The position numbers were made by a program, and so were the translations under genes. The notes under the pieces were generated by a model. That model was not told the origin of the DNA and did no database searches. It saw nothing but the letters and a program-made list of their open reading frames with translations. From NCBI GenBank assembly GCA_977006965.1, contig OZ345362.1:124001-188000 (forward strand): a stretch of DNA of 64,000 nucleotides, given 5' to 3'. Shown in pieces: positions 37,970 to 51,179 of the stretch. This stretch comes from Phymatolithon calcareum (taxonomy: Eukaryota; Rhodophyta; Florideophyceae; Hapalidiales). The stretch's first letter is position 1; every line of letters begins with the position of its first letter.

Positions 37970-40900
37970 ATGGAGGCCGCCGGGTTTGCTCTCGCCATGA
38001 TTGCCCAAGCTCGCACTCTCGCCACAAGCATCAGAACTCGCATCGCCAATATTCGCAATGCTCCAGACACATTTCGCATCCTGACCGAAAAACTTGATCT
38101 CTTGACACGGCAACTCACGAGAGTGGAGGAATTGCTCCGGGCGAGACCTGGTACAATTCCGGACGAAGTTTCTGCCGGCGTGAATGACATACTTCAGTCC
38201 GTTCGCGACACGCTCAGCCGTTCGAACTCAACCGTGGAGAAAGTTTGCTCGAAGGCGTTCCCGGGGGCCGCCAGTGGCTCAAGGGCTAATGTCGGGTACA
38301 TGATTCGTCGAACATTCCGCGCCAAAACCATAACCAGCACTATGAATGATCTCCAAGCGCCTCTACAAGAAGCATCTATCCAGCTCTTGACCCTAGTTTC
38401 AATCCTCGCTACAGCTCTTCTCCCGATGATCGAAAGTTTGCAAGTCACCGGCAACGAGAAGGTGTATCGCGTAGCAGAAAGCACACCGGCACTTCCCGAT
38501 GGTACATACCTCAACATTGACGCAGTTGATGTCGAAGGGAACCCCTGTACTCCGGAGGCTATGCTGAAGGCTTCCATTCTTGCTGCAGATTCAGCATCCC
38601 TGGTTACCGCGGCAACAGAAAACATTACGCCAGCTCACAGCGTTGTTGGCATGGCAGGAGTCGGCAAAACAATTGCGCTACAGGCGCTTGCGTTCGACAA
38701 AGATATTCAGGCTCGTTTCCCGGATGGTATTCACTACATTGCGCTTGGACAAAGCGCCACTTTGGCAGCGGCAGTAGACGGCATCGCCAAAATCATGCGG
38801 TTAGCAGGAGCATCAGCATCCGTCTCCGCAGTGGAACTCTCCTCGTTGCTTCAAGATTCTATGGACTATGCGGTCGCGTGGTTCAGAGGCAAAATCTGCC
38901 TCTTTCTTGTCGAAGATCTGTGGCCTACAACAAAAAGCGAGACCGGGTTCTTGCACGATCTTCGTCAAATCTTAATGCATGCGAAACGGTATGCGTCGAG
39001 AAAAGCCCCTCAAGAGCCGACGGGTGACATGAGAAGGAGAATCGCGATGATCCTTACGATTTGTGCAGGACTGCCTATCGCTTTGGCAGTGTGTGGAAGC
39101 ACAGTGGCATTATTGGCCGAAGAGCAAAGGAATTTCGAAGGATCATGTGACGCATACACTGTGCAGCTGGAGAGAAAGAGAACCGAAGTTGAGGAAAAGC
39201 AAGGCCCCGGAGGATCGAGCTTGAACTCCGGAATCATCGTCAGTCTGACAATCCAAAAAGCTGAATTCGTGGAACTGAAGTCAAGAAATGACGTGGATCT
39301 TGAGTTAACTATCGCTGATCTATACACTAGACTTTGCGTGCTGAGACACCAGGTCCAGGTCGCAGTTTCTGTTCAGAGTCGGATGTGGCAGGTCGACAAT
39401 GATTTTGGATTGGAATTTGCACGCCTCCTCAACAAGATGAGTCTCTGCAAGTTTCGTTTTGTTACAAGCGAAGGCAGTATCATGCTTCATGATTTGCAGC
39501 TAGACTTTTGTAAGCGACAGGGCGAGGCGAAGAAGGCAAGCTCCTCGTGGCATGCGCGGATTCTCAGTGGATATACGCAACAACTGCGGAGCACTTTCAA
39601 GGATTCATTGTCGGATGAGAACTGCGATTTCCTTCAGCATGCATTGCTGACGCAAGCACCGAGGCCGTGCTCGTCCGTCGTCGACGACAAATATATTCAT
39701 CTGAATCTTGCGAGACACTTGGTGCGTGCAAATCTGTGTACCGAACTTGCCGCTCTTCTTCCGGACGCGCGATAGACGCATGTTCGATTTGAGATCGGTG
39801 GTATGTTGTATCTCAAGTCGGACTTTGAGTGTTTGATGACTCTTGGCGAAGACGTTTTTCGACTCGGACTCAATCGGGAATTTGAGTTGATATGGAAAGC
39901 GATACAAGTGTCGTGGGGAAGAGTAGCGGAAGGAAAGGGATCGTTTCTGTTCCAAATGTGCGGGCGCCTGTTTATTATAAGGATGGACAGAGATCCTACT
40001 TGAAGAGCGTCGAAGCCCACACACCATTGCAATAACTGGTGCCTGTTAGCCCGTTTTTCCCTGACCCGCGCAGGGCTCTGATAATGGAGATTCCGGTAGG
40101 AGGTGGTTGCTGGGCAGTGGATTGCTCTCCTTGCGGTCGCTTTATTGCAGCAGGAGCAGACAGTGATGTCTTTGTTGCAGATGCATCCACCGGCGATATT
40201 GTTAAGCGTTTCGAAGGACAATCGGGATGTTTAATGTGCGTGATATTTGCCGGTGGATCAAACCGAATCGTTTCAAGTTCGAGTGATAAATCGGTCGCTG
40301 TGTGGGAATGGGAGTCGTCCGAGTCGCCAGCTCATGTTCTCGAAGGGCACAGCGCGTGGGTAACCGGCATTGCTGTATGCAGCGACGGTTCGAAGATATT
40401 CTCATGCTCTGATGATGGCACATTGAAAATTTTGGACGCGAACAGAGGCATGGAGATCGAAGAAGTCCTTCGGAAAAGCGATGTTTATTGTGTTGCTGTT
40501 TCTACTGATGACGAATACGTTGCAATCGGACTGGGTAATGGAACGGTCGAAGTTCTGAACAGTAGCACCGGTCCAACTGTCCTCGAAGATTCCAACGCGC
40601 ACGAACGAAGAGTTGTTTCAGTTGCATTCAGTGCGAGCGACCAGCTGTTGGCGACAGGGTCAGAGGACGGAACATTTCGAGTATGGAACACTGCAACGTG
40701 GACGTGTGTCGGTGGACACTTTCAAGGATACGCAATTGTCATCTGTCACGTTCAGTCCAGTCGGACAACTACTCGCGTCTGGATTGCAGGATGGTACTGT
40801 TCGGTTGTGGGCCGTCAACACTGGGCGACATATCTGGACATCCTCAGATGTGCACATCGAAGTGACAAGTGTCTCGTTTACTCATGACGGGGAACGCATA

Positions 40901-41470
40901 CTTTCCAGTTCAGAAGATGGTAATATTCGCATTTGGGACACGCGTGTGTATGCGGAAACGAATGAAAAGGAATATGGACGTTTTTCTTGTGTACTGGCCG
41001 TTGCGATAAGCCATGACGGGCTTCGAGTTGCTTCCGGGTCGGAGGACGGAACGGTACGATTGTGTGACTCGCGTACCGGCAATCAGATTGGTCGTCCACT
41101 GGAAGGGCACACATATTGGGTGAGATGCGTTTCGTTCAGTCGTGACGGGCCATATTTAGTCTCCGGATCAGACGACAATACAGTTCGTCGCTGGGACGCA
41201 GAGATGTCAAGTCAAATTGGTGCTCCTCTGGAAGGACATTCTCACTTGTTAGTTTGTGTGTCGTTCAGCTCGGACGGTCAGCGGATTCTCTCGGGATCTG
41301 GGGACGAAACTGCTCGCATATGGGATGCCAACTCAGGGTCTATGATTGGAAATGCGCTGCTGGGGCACACAGAACTAGTTGAGGGCGTCTCTGGGAGCGA
41401 TGACGGATCCTACATAGTATCCGAGACGAGTACGGGGCAGTCATCATTTGGAATCGCGTGCACCGACTAA
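37970..41470 (+). pseudogene. NB-ARC/WD40 STAND protein, copy 2 (damaged)
   Basis: ATG 37970; the first frame codes 601 residues. The N-terminal helical domain (AGFALAMIAQARTLATSIRT) recalls the helical N-domain of fungal STAND proteins. Walker A GMAGVGKT is at 227-234, Walker B-like LFLVEDL at 311-317 (Glu for the first Asp) and GLPIAL at 367-372. About 125 bases between the last two, present in copy 1, are missing. A TAG at 39773-39775 replaces a Trp codon of copy 1. The WD40 part starts at about 40084 (MEIPVGGGCWAVDCSP), shifts frame near 40735 and ends at 41470. About eight or more blades can be counted (NIRIWDTRV, TVRLCDSRTG, TARIWDANSG). Confidence 0.85.
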
Positions 41471-41605
41471 TCGTTTTTCAATCGACACAAGTGAGCGATT
41501 CTGAAGGCCGGACGCCGATTAAACATGACAGCGGCGCAAGACGGGAGATGAAACACGAGGATGCGGAAAACATTACTATAAGTAATTCAAAATTGTGAAT
41601 CTAAA

Positions 41606-41611
41606 AATAAA
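41606..41611 (+). terminator. AATAAA downstream of NB-ARC/WD40 copy 2
   Basis: AATAAA 136 bases after the last WD40 stop, a possible polyadenylation signal. Its use cannot be seen from sequence. Confidence 0.3.
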
Positions 41612-41894
41612 TACAAAACAACTCCTGTCTTTCATAGATTGCAAACGCAAAAACTCTGCGTGTTTCCGCGCTAGCACTGAACCGTACCTCATCTCGTAGC
41701 GCGTTACCCCTCCCCGAACGCGCAACAAATCCTTCATCATCCGCTTTCCCTCGTCTTGCGGCTTGCGCGTGAGCGCTTTGCGAATGCACGCGGTCTCCTG
41801 CCGGCACACGCGCGTAGGGAAGATTTTCCGTGCGGATACACGGTCTCCGTGCCAAGACGGCGACCAGCAGACAACCGGTCGGACGACGAGTTTA

Positions 41895-42541
41895 GAGCTC
41901 CGTTTCTGGAGTAAAAAGCTCAGAGATCATTCGCAGCGATGCGAAAAGGTTTTCGTTGTTCTGAACTTCAGGGTCTCCCCACATGTACAATACCGCTAGA
42001 TTATACATTGCAACTGGATTCTTATCCACTTCAATACACTGTTTGTAAAGTCTCTCAGCTTCAAGTACATCTCGATTGACCCCATTTCCAAGCTCGTACG
42101 CCACGGCCAGATTATTCATTCCAGAACTGCATCCTGCGTCAACAGCTTCTTTTAGGTACGAAACGCCGACATCTTCTTCACCGGTGCCGCACTTCAGAAC
42201 AGCCATGTTACAAAGGGCGTCATGGTTTCCGTTTTCAATGGAAGCCGCATACTCTTCCTCCGCCGCCAATGCATCCGCTGGAATACCTTGAGCTCCCTTG
42301 TGATACAGTAATCCTAAGCGATTCGTGCACTTGGTGAGCGAGGTATAGTCTGAGTAGTAGACCAACATGGCGTCTTTCGGACGTATTCCAATCCCAAAAA
42401 CACGTTCATGTCCAATGACTTCATTTGTGCTTTCATTGGATGCTGATTGTTACAAAAAAAGTGGACCAAGAATTGTTCGTAGCATTTTCTCACTTCTGCA
42501 CGCTTCATTCTCACATAATCTCTCGATCATTGCATTAATGC
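41895..42541 (-). pseudogene. Sel1-repeat pseudogene (different subfamily), copy 2
   Basis: The reverse-strand frame 42368-41895 carries about four degenerate Sel1 units (RLGLLYHKGAQGIPADALAA, GMNNLAVAYELGNGVNRDVL, AMYNLAVLYMWGDPEV) and is better kept than copy 1. Upstream (42541-42370) the start MIERLCENEA and the following segment are in other frames, with a stop in the part that copy 1 still reads. The 3' end is cut at the duplication border (41895). Confidence 0.7.
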
Positions 42542-43600
42542 GTTTTGCTTCACGGCCCACAAGCTGCTAGTTGCGGCTCGAGACGGTGTCGAAAGACCTT
42601 GCTCGGCACGGAGACCTTCGCGCGCTGCCGCTCCTCCACTGCCGCTGGTTGCGGCTCCAAACCAGTCATTAGCGATGTCAATTAACGCCCGGATATCATT
42701 GCGCGTGGTCGTTTGCCCGCTGCCGCCGGATGCGTCGCCGCGACTTGCTGCTCAGACAAAGGGTGTTTTTCGAAAAGCGTAGAAAAAACAAAAACTAAAA
42801 ACCCAATAACACACAAACAACAAAAACTAGAAAAGAACCAATAATACACAAACAACAAAAACTAGAAAAGAACCAATAATACACAAACGACAAAAACTAG
42901 AAAAGAACCAATAATACACAAGCAACAAAAACTAGAAAATAACCAATAATACGCAAACAGCAAAAACTAGAAAAGGACAAATAATACACAAACAACAAAA
43001 ATTAGAAAAGAACCAATAATGCAAAAATGTACCGCTCGCTGTTTTGTCAACCGGCTGAGGGGGTAGACCTCGGCTTCCTCTTCCAACTGATTTCTTCTAT
43101 GTCATCCATAGGGATGACATAGCATTTTTGATAGGACATTCGTACGAAATCCTTATTTTCCACTTGTTTCCCTCGCAATTTCGAAGTCATTTCCACTGAA
43201 TACATAGAGTTTGATGTCATCCCTAGCGATGACATATAGGGCAAGACAAAATCCTATTTTTTGACTATGTTCTAATGGTGTCCACGGTCTCTCAGGAAGA
43301 GCTGGGAATCAATTTTCTTCATTGGAAAAACGAGCTGTTTTCCAATCAAGCTCTCGAGGCCTCAATCACTCTCAGACCTGAGTATGTTCTAAGGGTATAC
43401 CTAGTGTCTCAGGAAGAGCTGGGAATCAATATTCTTCATTGAAAAGACAAGTTTGTTTCCAATTATTCGCTCCAGGCACCAATCACTCTCAGATAATTAG
43501 CTTCGGCGGACATCATCACTCACAAGAGCGTGTTAGGCAACCGGAGCTGTAAACAATATTGCAATCTATTTTTATTAAAACTAGATCGATGAACATGAAG

Positions 43601-43913
43601 TTACCGATTCATCTGGACGTCATTTGCAAGTGTCAGGGTTCTTAATTGGATGGTTATTAATGACAACACGAATAGTGCTTCCGGAAACGTCGCGCAAGGT
43701 GGAGAGAAAACTAAGAGAAGAGCATCCAGTTGTAGACATAAGGCGCGCCGCTTCAAGGTTTTCCGGAGTACCATGAATCGATGTAGTAGGAGCCAGGGAA
43801 GTGCGCAAGCGGAGACTCTCTTTGTGCGTCTCCGCACCAATCGCCTCATGTTTAGCCTTCTTCAGATTCCCCGGTATCTGGCAAGGTGGTTGTTCCAGGA
43901 ATATGTCTCGCTG
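43601..43913 (-). pseudogene. Tyrosine recombinase, 3'-terminal remnant
   Basis: Matches the last about 290 bases of the recombinase frame at 17982 (TSIHGTPEN, STTGCSSLSFL, INNHPIK). No catalytic motif is left; the HxxR and GHRDPRSLQ parts lie beyond the duplication border. Confidence 0.75.
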
Positions 43914-45790
43914 GGAAAAGTGCCCCTCAATTGAGGGAAAATTTCAGTAAACTAAAAACTAGGCACGCGGCATCGTGCGCGAGAGCGAATAACGTGATGC
44001 AGGGCGCAGAATCTCCGTCTCTTTTCTTCCTACCGCTCACTCCGTGTCCTTGCGAAGGCGATTTCGTGCTCTACCTGCGGATCATTATCATCTGGAAAAG
44101 GGCGGCATGCGATATATTGCTTTCCCGTTATTTCCCTCAGTGCGAGGAGAACTGGAATCAAGAGGATCTTATTGCATTGTTTACATGGAATAGGATGGGT
44201 CAACGCTGAGATGGGCATAGTCTTGTACTGCCCTTCCGTCATGGTTTAAGCTGCGTGCTGACATTGGCACCATGGATAATCGGTTTATTAGTAATTCGTC
44301 ATCGCACCTCGTTGTTTTGAGCGTGAAGCTGACTAAACAAAATTCAGATTTAAGGAGCCTCCCTCAGATGCAAGTTTTGGTATCCGATGGTGTGGCGTAA
44401 GGATATGAAAGGCTGCTGACGACTCGCCCTTCAGGCTAGCGGTAAGGTACAGCCTACCATATATTCTAGGCATGGTCGGGAGCCATAACGTAATGTTGCA
44501 GACGGGTAGAGCGAAGCAGCCGAAGAGCCAGGCAGGTAAGTCTGACCTGCCTTGAGAAAGTGTCGTGTCTCTCGTTCAGAAATGAAGAAAAGAGGTTGAG
44601 GAAGAGAAAATGAGGCAATTTTGGCTCATTCATGATCAAGAAGTCGTTCTAGAGTCTTGGGCATTTAGTTGGGCATGGGTCTGGACTTTTATTCCAATAA
44701 TTGCTTTTCTTTCTTGCTAAACTCACGGGCTAAAACGCTTCCAAATGCTCATGGGACGCCGCTGATTTATTCTGCTGGACCTTTCTATCACACAGTAGAT
44801 ACTTGTTTAGGTTTACGGCCGTTGACTACTGCTGGCTCATGGATCAGAATATAAGTAGAACGGTTGCAGAGAGCCCATTCTCGCGCACCTGACAAATGCG
44901 GAATGGGTTGGGGTTGTGAGAGGCATTACACCGATGGACTCTGTAGAAACGCACCAGGCTTAATCACGCTATGATGATCGCAGTAGTATATGACTTTTTC
45001 TTGTTTGATGTCGTGAACATTCGTGGTGTTTCTATGTCACTTTGAGTACACTGAAATTTATCTTTCCCTTTTGCCTGTTGCACTATGCTATGCAGTCATG
45101 CGTAAAGAAAAAATTTCTGGAGAAATCATCAGCGCTGGTGCGACTCCAAGCATCGCAGCAGGCTCCCGTACCATCATGGTAACGTGGAGAACGAACATCA
45201 TCAGGAGATATACTGCTGGATCAGCGGGAAGAAATAGCGTTCCGCCGGGAAAAATGTAGAGCTTTCCTATGGGAACAGAGGGAAACTATGAAAATAGCTC
45301 CATTTCCTGCGGTTATTGGGAACATGAAGGAAACACATTTTGGACTCATCTTTCTCTCTCCAACCGAAACAACACTCTATTGTTGCCTATACTCAAGGCT
45401 GGAACTTCATACTTACAGACTTCGAACCAGTACCGGCCCTTCACTTACGCCAGATCCTGATCAAACGCTGAGGATAAAACCAGGGGATAGTTGCTTCGCC
45501 AAGCTACACACGCTCCTATGCTCTGCAGGTTTTGCGATTTACAGTACTGTTGACATGACCCACACGCAGGGAAGGGGGACTGTAATGTTGATGTGGATAA
45601 GAGACCGGGGTGTGTTATGTGGCTCAGGGTGGCGTTCAGCGATCGGCGACGCGTGGATCGTCTGTGCGATGCGCTTGGCGCGGCCGGTGCGTGTGACATG
45701 GCTGAGGATGGTGGTGGTGATTAAACACCTAGCCTACGACCACATTGTGCAACATATGTCCGTATGGTGTCAAGGTGAGAATGCAGCACC
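43914..45790. other. No recognised gene
   Basis: Frames of up to 172 codons (45288-45806, +) show no motif or repeat match. I see no structural RNA. Confidence 0.35.
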
Positions 45791-45795
45791 GAATC

Positions 45796-46598
45796 CTAAA
45801 CAATGATCAGCACTTGACATCCAGCGACGACGGCTGGTAGGGCGGACGTAAGCACTGTCAATGGAAGTAGCGCCGGGTCATCAGGAACATACACGTCGTT
45901 CTGGTGGATCGGACCGATCGCCTGTCCTACTGTACCGCGGAAGTCATTTGAGAACATGAACCACTTTCGCATAAGCAACGAGACTTGATGTTCCCATAAC
46001 TTGCCATAAGCTGCTGGTATCACAGTTACATATAGCAGTCAAATTCAAGAAGTGCCTGTGCCCAAGATCATCAAGCCATGGAACCAGCACTTCGGCGCGC
46101 CAAAACGCAACACTGCGACTCGCATCTGCATCCAGTTGAGTTCTTGCCGTTAACCAATCCTTCCCCACGGCTTCAAGAGCGACATCGCTTTCCCAACCAC
46201 GCATTACAAACCATCTCACATCACTTGGCAGAGCGTTTGTAATCGTTGGGAACAAAATATCCAGCATTTCCCCACCAGTCGATGCCTCACGCATCAATCG
46301 CGATGGCGTTCGTTTGCAATCCAATACATATCGGTGGACGATTGTATATAGTGCGTCGCCACCGTAACACATGAATGGTTGCAGAGTGCGCACCAGTCGT
46401 TCTTGCATTGGTACAATTCTGGAAACACGGCACTTTGCCGTCATCCGCGAAAACGAAGGTTTGTCGGCGAATGAGAACATTCATTCCGGGTATGTCGGTA
46501 AGACTATGTGTAAATGCACAGATTTCCACATTTCTACCCATTGTATGAATACAGCTTGACCAGGTTAGTACTCCGCTGCGCAACATACCTCTGTTCAC
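45796..46598 (-). pseudogene. Unknown protein gene remnant
   Basis: Three reverse-strand frames with protein-like composition overlap: 46598-46470 (TWSSCIHTMGRNVEICAFTH), 46480-45985 (QPFMCYGGDALYTIVHRYVL, GWESDVALEAVGKDWLTART, VPWLDDLGHRHFLNL) and 46023-45796 (KWFMFSNDFRGTVGQAIGP). Switching at about 46475 and 46000 gives one continuous polypeptide of about 260 residues. I do not recognise it. Two frame breaks suggest decay. It lies downstream of family E on the same strand, so it could be the internal part of that element. Confidence 0.35.
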
Positions 46599-46599
46599 G

Positions 46600-47498
46600 C
46601 ATTGTCTCGAAAGTATTCGTCGTAATCGAGAAGAACGGAATATGTGCCCTCAATGGTACGCCCAAGTCACAATAGCAGGTCGTGATCTCTTGTTCCTCGA
46701 GAACTCAGAGCCAAGTCTTGTTCTGAACAGCATCCTCTTTGCACGCCTCTATTTCGCGTGTGTGACATATTCCGAAAATCTGTATGCGAGAGGCATCAGT
46801 GCTGTGATCGTCCACGACCACAATCGCATCCACACATCATGCTCTCTCACCGACCTGCTTGCGTCATTGCTGAATCTTCCTAACGAGCCCATCGCCAATA
46901 TTTAGACGATACGCCAGCTTCGGGACTGGCAACGCGACTCCTTTCGTGACTCTCCCACTGCAGGCACGGTCCGGTTCTTCGCAACATATGCTTGACGGCC
47001 CGGCACCACCAGCACATAAACTCAAATGTGAAGGTTTTATTTAGATAAAATAACATCTGAATATTCGGCCACGTGGAAGACAGAGGAAGAAGAACAAGAA
47101 GTGTGAGTTTGTATTCAAAGGATACCAACGCATCTACGGACACTTTGGACACTTTGCGAAGGCCATGCGGCCACAGACAAGGTATTTCTTGATTACATGT
47201 TTTAGTGTGGAAGATAGAAGAGGTGCACATGAATTGGGCAAGCTTGGCCTTAACGAAAGTGGCTCGCGCTGTTGTCAACGTTTGCCCACTACTTGGAGAT
47301 TCGCATTGTTTTAAAGCAAACGGTGTTCTTAAAAAGGATTGTGGAGAATGTTGCTGAAACCACGAAGCTTTTTGTTGGTTAGAACAATGAATGGTTATTG
47401 TCATTTTTCCCAGTTTCTAAGATTTCATCCGCAAAAGGCAATCGTTGCTCAGTTTGTCGGGATAGATAGGTTGAATACTCTGGCGCCAAACTCCAAAA
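46600..47498 (-). other. Sequence following family E, possible internal region
   Basis: A 174-codon frame (47404-46880) has no motif. If family E is an LTR, this is where its internal region would start, because the primer-site-like TGGCGCCGGG is read on the reverse strand at 47505-47496. I cannot find Gag, protease or RT motifs here. Confidence 0.3.
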
Positions 47499-49510
47499 GA
47501 ACCCGGCGCCACATGGGAGAGAAAATCCTAACAGAGGAAAGAGAAGATAAGTTCGGGAGAGACTAGGCAAAAAGAGGAGAAAAGAAAGAAAAGCAAACAA
47601 AACCCCCATAACAATCAGACTGATTATGCGTGTAGATCAGCATTGGAGCACTCCATGAGCTTTGTGGGAACACAAGCGAGCGTGTTAATCAGACAAAAGC
47701 GCTAGTCTAGGCCGTGCTGGGCTTCGGAATCTTAACAAGCACAGCACAATCGTCCAGGTGACGAGGATAAGCGCTGTAGTCTTGCGGGAACTCCAGCAGC
47801 CGAGCGGAACGAACACGAGCGCGAGCCTTCGCGAATGGGGAAATATGATCTTGCTGATAGCCGCAGGGACGACACTGCGCCTCTTACGACAAGAAGAGCA
47901 AAGGAAGGGAAGAGGGAAACGACGGGCCGTAACGACGTCGTCTTCGTGCGGCGACCATGGTTAGGCTGTTATCTTCGGTACAGACGCACGAAAAGGGGAA
48001 AAGGGGCTCGCAATAACCACCATGCTGGCATGCAGAGTGAACCGATGCGGTCAAGGGTGGAAGAACTCCGAGTCCAAGTGGTCGAAGAGCCGTGCAGGCG
48101 ACGTTGAGCATGCTACGAGCCGACCATTCGAGCCGAAATCAAAAGAAAACCTCACCGTACTTTACTCAGATGAAGGAACTAACTAGCTTATATACTCTAA
48201 CTTACGCAAAAGACAGCGATGCAGCGCATAGACACACGAGAGAAAAATGCGAGTGTGGCCCAAACGGTCACCTACAACGAGCAGCATGACAATCGCGATC
48301 CAAGTTGTGCGGCGTACAGTCGCGGGAGGAAAACGCGACAGCCTTGGGACAGCGACATAACAGCGTTCGCTACATTTATGTATTATTGGTTCTTTTCCAT
48401 CTTTTGTTGTTTGTGAATTATTGGATCTTCTCTAGTTTTGTTGTTTATGTATTATTAGTTCTTTTCTACTTTTTGTTGTTTATATATTATTGGTTCTTTT
48501 CTACTTTTTGTTGTTTATGTATTATTGGTTCTTTTCTACTTTTTGTTGTTTATGAATTATTGGTTCTTTTCTACTTTTTGTTGTTTCTGTATTATTCGTT
48601 TATTTGTTTTTCCTACCCTTTTCGAAGTACACCTTTTGTCTGAGCAGCAAGGCCAGATACAGTGCGGAGGTATGGAGATCTTCTCAGATTTGCCCACCTC
48701 AATCCTGCCATCACCTACCTCTTGAGATCTACACTGCGTGCAAACCACCGATGATGGCATACGCGCCTCTACAAGACAACTACCGCCGGTGCCCCGCATG
48801 AATCGATACCCTTTAGTTCGGTGGCAGCGGGAAAGAGACCACGCGCGATGACATCCTGGCCGTTGATCAACATCGCTAATGACTGTCTTGAAGCCGCAAC
48901 CAGTGGCAGTCGAGGAGCGCCACCGCGTTAACGATCCCCGTTCCGAGCCAGGTCTTTCGACACCGTCTCGAGCCGCAACTAGCCGCATTCGAGAAGCCGC
49001 CACGCGATAAGACGCTCCCGCGACAACCTAGGTTGCCCGAGAGCGCCTGGGCGCCACAACCGGTCGCCGCCTGGAAGAACCGTTACGCGCGTGACGACCG
49101 GACCAAGGACACCTTCCGGACGCTTTACATGCGACCCTCTCATCAGGTTGCCCCACGCGGCGCCGCGCTACGACATGCCGAGACTCTGTGCGTTACGTTC
49201 ACAGGCGCGTACACCCGGCGGCGGTTGAGCACACGACTGCACGCAGCGGAGTGTCGAAAGCTTGCGCGACAGTCTCACCGGCGCGAACAGTAGCCAGCAA
49301 CTGCTCCAGAGTCTGAGCCTCGCCGATCGAAATCTCTATATCAAGCGAAACGCTGAAGAAACCTTGATCTTCAGCACACGCATCGCGAGCTTGCAGACGC
49401 GTTCACACGGAGGTACGCACTTCGGAACGTGCCTGAAGAGAGACGTGAACCGCGCGTAAGGCAGCGAACAGCGTGAGGAGCTTTTTGGTACACCGGCTGC
49501 CCTTTTCCCA
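47497..49510 (-). mobile_element. Family E copy 2 (LTR-like), without the recombinase element
   Basis: The reverse strand from 49510 matches copy 1 (330-1195). It continues through the minisatellite (48610-48380) and then directly into the sequence found at 20140-21003 in the third copy, ending CTCTCCCATGTGGCGCCGGG (about 47516-47497). Compared with 16885-21003 it holds the extra 180 bases around PSSVVCTQC but not the 17353-20018 insertion. It is the most complete E copy in the window. The primer-site-like end and a total of about 2 kb fit a long LTR; the left end was not determined. Confidence 0.55.
48380..48610. repeat. 35-bp minisatellite, inverted
   Basis: About six units of TATTATTGGTTCTTTTCTAC and TTTTTGTTGTTTATG type, the complement of the arrays at 17120-17335 and 42790-43025. 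Confidence 0.9.
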
Positions 49511-50355
49511 CAAAAGACTCGTGCGATATCTGATTCCCCGGCGGAGGCTAGACAGGTGAGCTTTTCGAGTTGGCAGACCGCGTTCTTTTGTTTACCACAC
49601 ACCCAATCTTCATAATCTTTCGTAGTAGTAGTGGAGCTATTGCACAGCTACAACTAAGGCAATTCGGTTCTCCGGCAAGCGGTGCTTCTCCGGGAGGAGG
49701 TTCCTAAGAGTAACTGGACGGTGTCCGGGAACTCTAGTAAGGAGAAACGCGACACTGTGTGCCTTCTCTGGGGAGCTAGACAGTTGGACGCTGTGAAAGC
49801 AAAGTCGCCAAAAATTTCTAAATTCTGTCAAGGCAGGCAGTCTCCAAGTCTACCTCGTTATCACAACTATTGTGGACGAATTCTTTGACAATGTTTTTGT
49901 CAATGCTGAAGATGACTTGGTTCGATGTAACCGTCAAACTTTGGGCATGCAGATTGTGGAACAAAATGAAAGCAGTCTCGATTTAGCATTGCTTTATCTT
50001 TAATAGCGTGATTGCATTCACCAGCTAAATGTCTCGGATGCGATAGGCGTACAAAAACGTGTCCCTTAATATCAGTGAGCTGGTGCCGATCACACGTCTC
50101 GCCACTGACGATTAATCCCTTGTTGGAATTCATAATGGTGGCTCAAATGCACAGTATCCCCGATGATGTACTGATGAGAAAAGTAAGCATTATGGAAGTA
50201 AATGGGGACATTTCTGGGCATCCAAGAAGCTCGTTAAGGCAGAAAGCAGCGATGCCGCGGTAGCATTAGCGTCTTTGTCGATTTTCACTATACTGCGAAA
50301 TTTGAAGTTTCATGTGAATACCTTTAAAAAGAACTCTCGTGAGACAACTCGGAGA
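49511..50355. other. No recognised gene
   Basis: Short frames only. The part up to about 49880 could still belong to family E, since its left border was not found. Confidence 0.3.
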
Positions 50356-50359
50356 TAAA

Positions 50360-50950
50360 AACTCATGAAGCGGGCCGCGCTGAGGGCCGGTTCCACTTCC
50401 TGAAAAATGTATCCTTACGAGGGAACTTGATACGAAACTTAAGGGTATGAAGCATAATTTTTTTCCAACTGTTTAGTTGTTTATTTGAAAGCCCTCATTA
50501 ACACTTCTATCTGGAGCAGCGTTTCGTAACTAGTTCATTCTAGTATATGGCCTGCTTCCGAGTACAGGGACTCGTTGTTCTCCATAACATGGAGCATCAT
50601 GAGTGTAGGCTCGAATGTATGACCGAAAAATCTAGCTTCATCGTCCCATACGCACTATCCCCCAGAATAGTAAATCCAGATCCAACTTAGGAGGGAAAAT
50701 CAGCATGAGCGGCAAGAATACGTAGTTGGTGCCATCGACCAGAGCGGGGCGCAACTGCACAAGAGCCACCCGAGCGCAGTAGTATATTGCGATGGGAAAC
50801 TTTTCTAGGTTATATAGGATCCACGGACACCCCTGAGGGGGAGCTCGAGACTGACTTGGGTAGTCTGTTGCAGACTGTGAACCGCCCGTTAGCCGAGATA
50901 TTTCTGTCCGCAACGTCTGCGTGTCGTTACGTTCTAGCAATGTAGAATAA
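50360..50950 (-). repeat. Inverted duplicate of 33380-33970
   Basis: Reverse-complement match to 33380-33970, including the LINE B tail near 50465-50485. A 154-codon reverse frame (51102-50638) covers it. It reads RTEISRLTGGSQSATDYPSQ and continues in shared sequence, so a coding origin is possible, but I do not recognise the protein. Confidence 0.7.
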
Positions 50951-51179
50951 GCTTTACCGGTAGTCTTGCGAGCTGTGCTCGGTGTTCTACACGGCGAGCT
51001 CCTGTTTCGGTAAGGTCTGCTGTAGACTTTTGTCCGTACGCTACCGACAATAGTGTTCGTATTCTCGTCTTGAACGCCAATAACAGGTGATTTCCTCAAC
51101 AACGGTGGTTCCTAATTGACAGGGGAGTACCTCAGGGGTCTCCGCTGCGTCCCGATTCGTATAATCTGTTCATGGACTA

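Larger units (their letters stand above)
41895..43913. repeat. 2-kb direct duplication, copy 2
   Basis: Matches 16235-18276. It contains the Sel1 pseudogene, the shortened family E piece, seven minisatellite units (about 42790-43025), the left end of the recombinase element (CAACCGGCTGAGG at 43050) and the 3' part of its gene. It lacks the 63 bases at 17803-17865. It ends abruptly in the recombinase frame, ten bases before a perfect 14-bp palindrome (CCCTCAATTGAGGG, 43923-43936). Confidence 0.85.

Noticed and set aside
44380-44560. A structural RNA gene in the 44-kb intergenic region
   Set aside because: Some G-rich stretches can pair, but no tRNA cloverleaf, snRNA or rRNA signature could be built.
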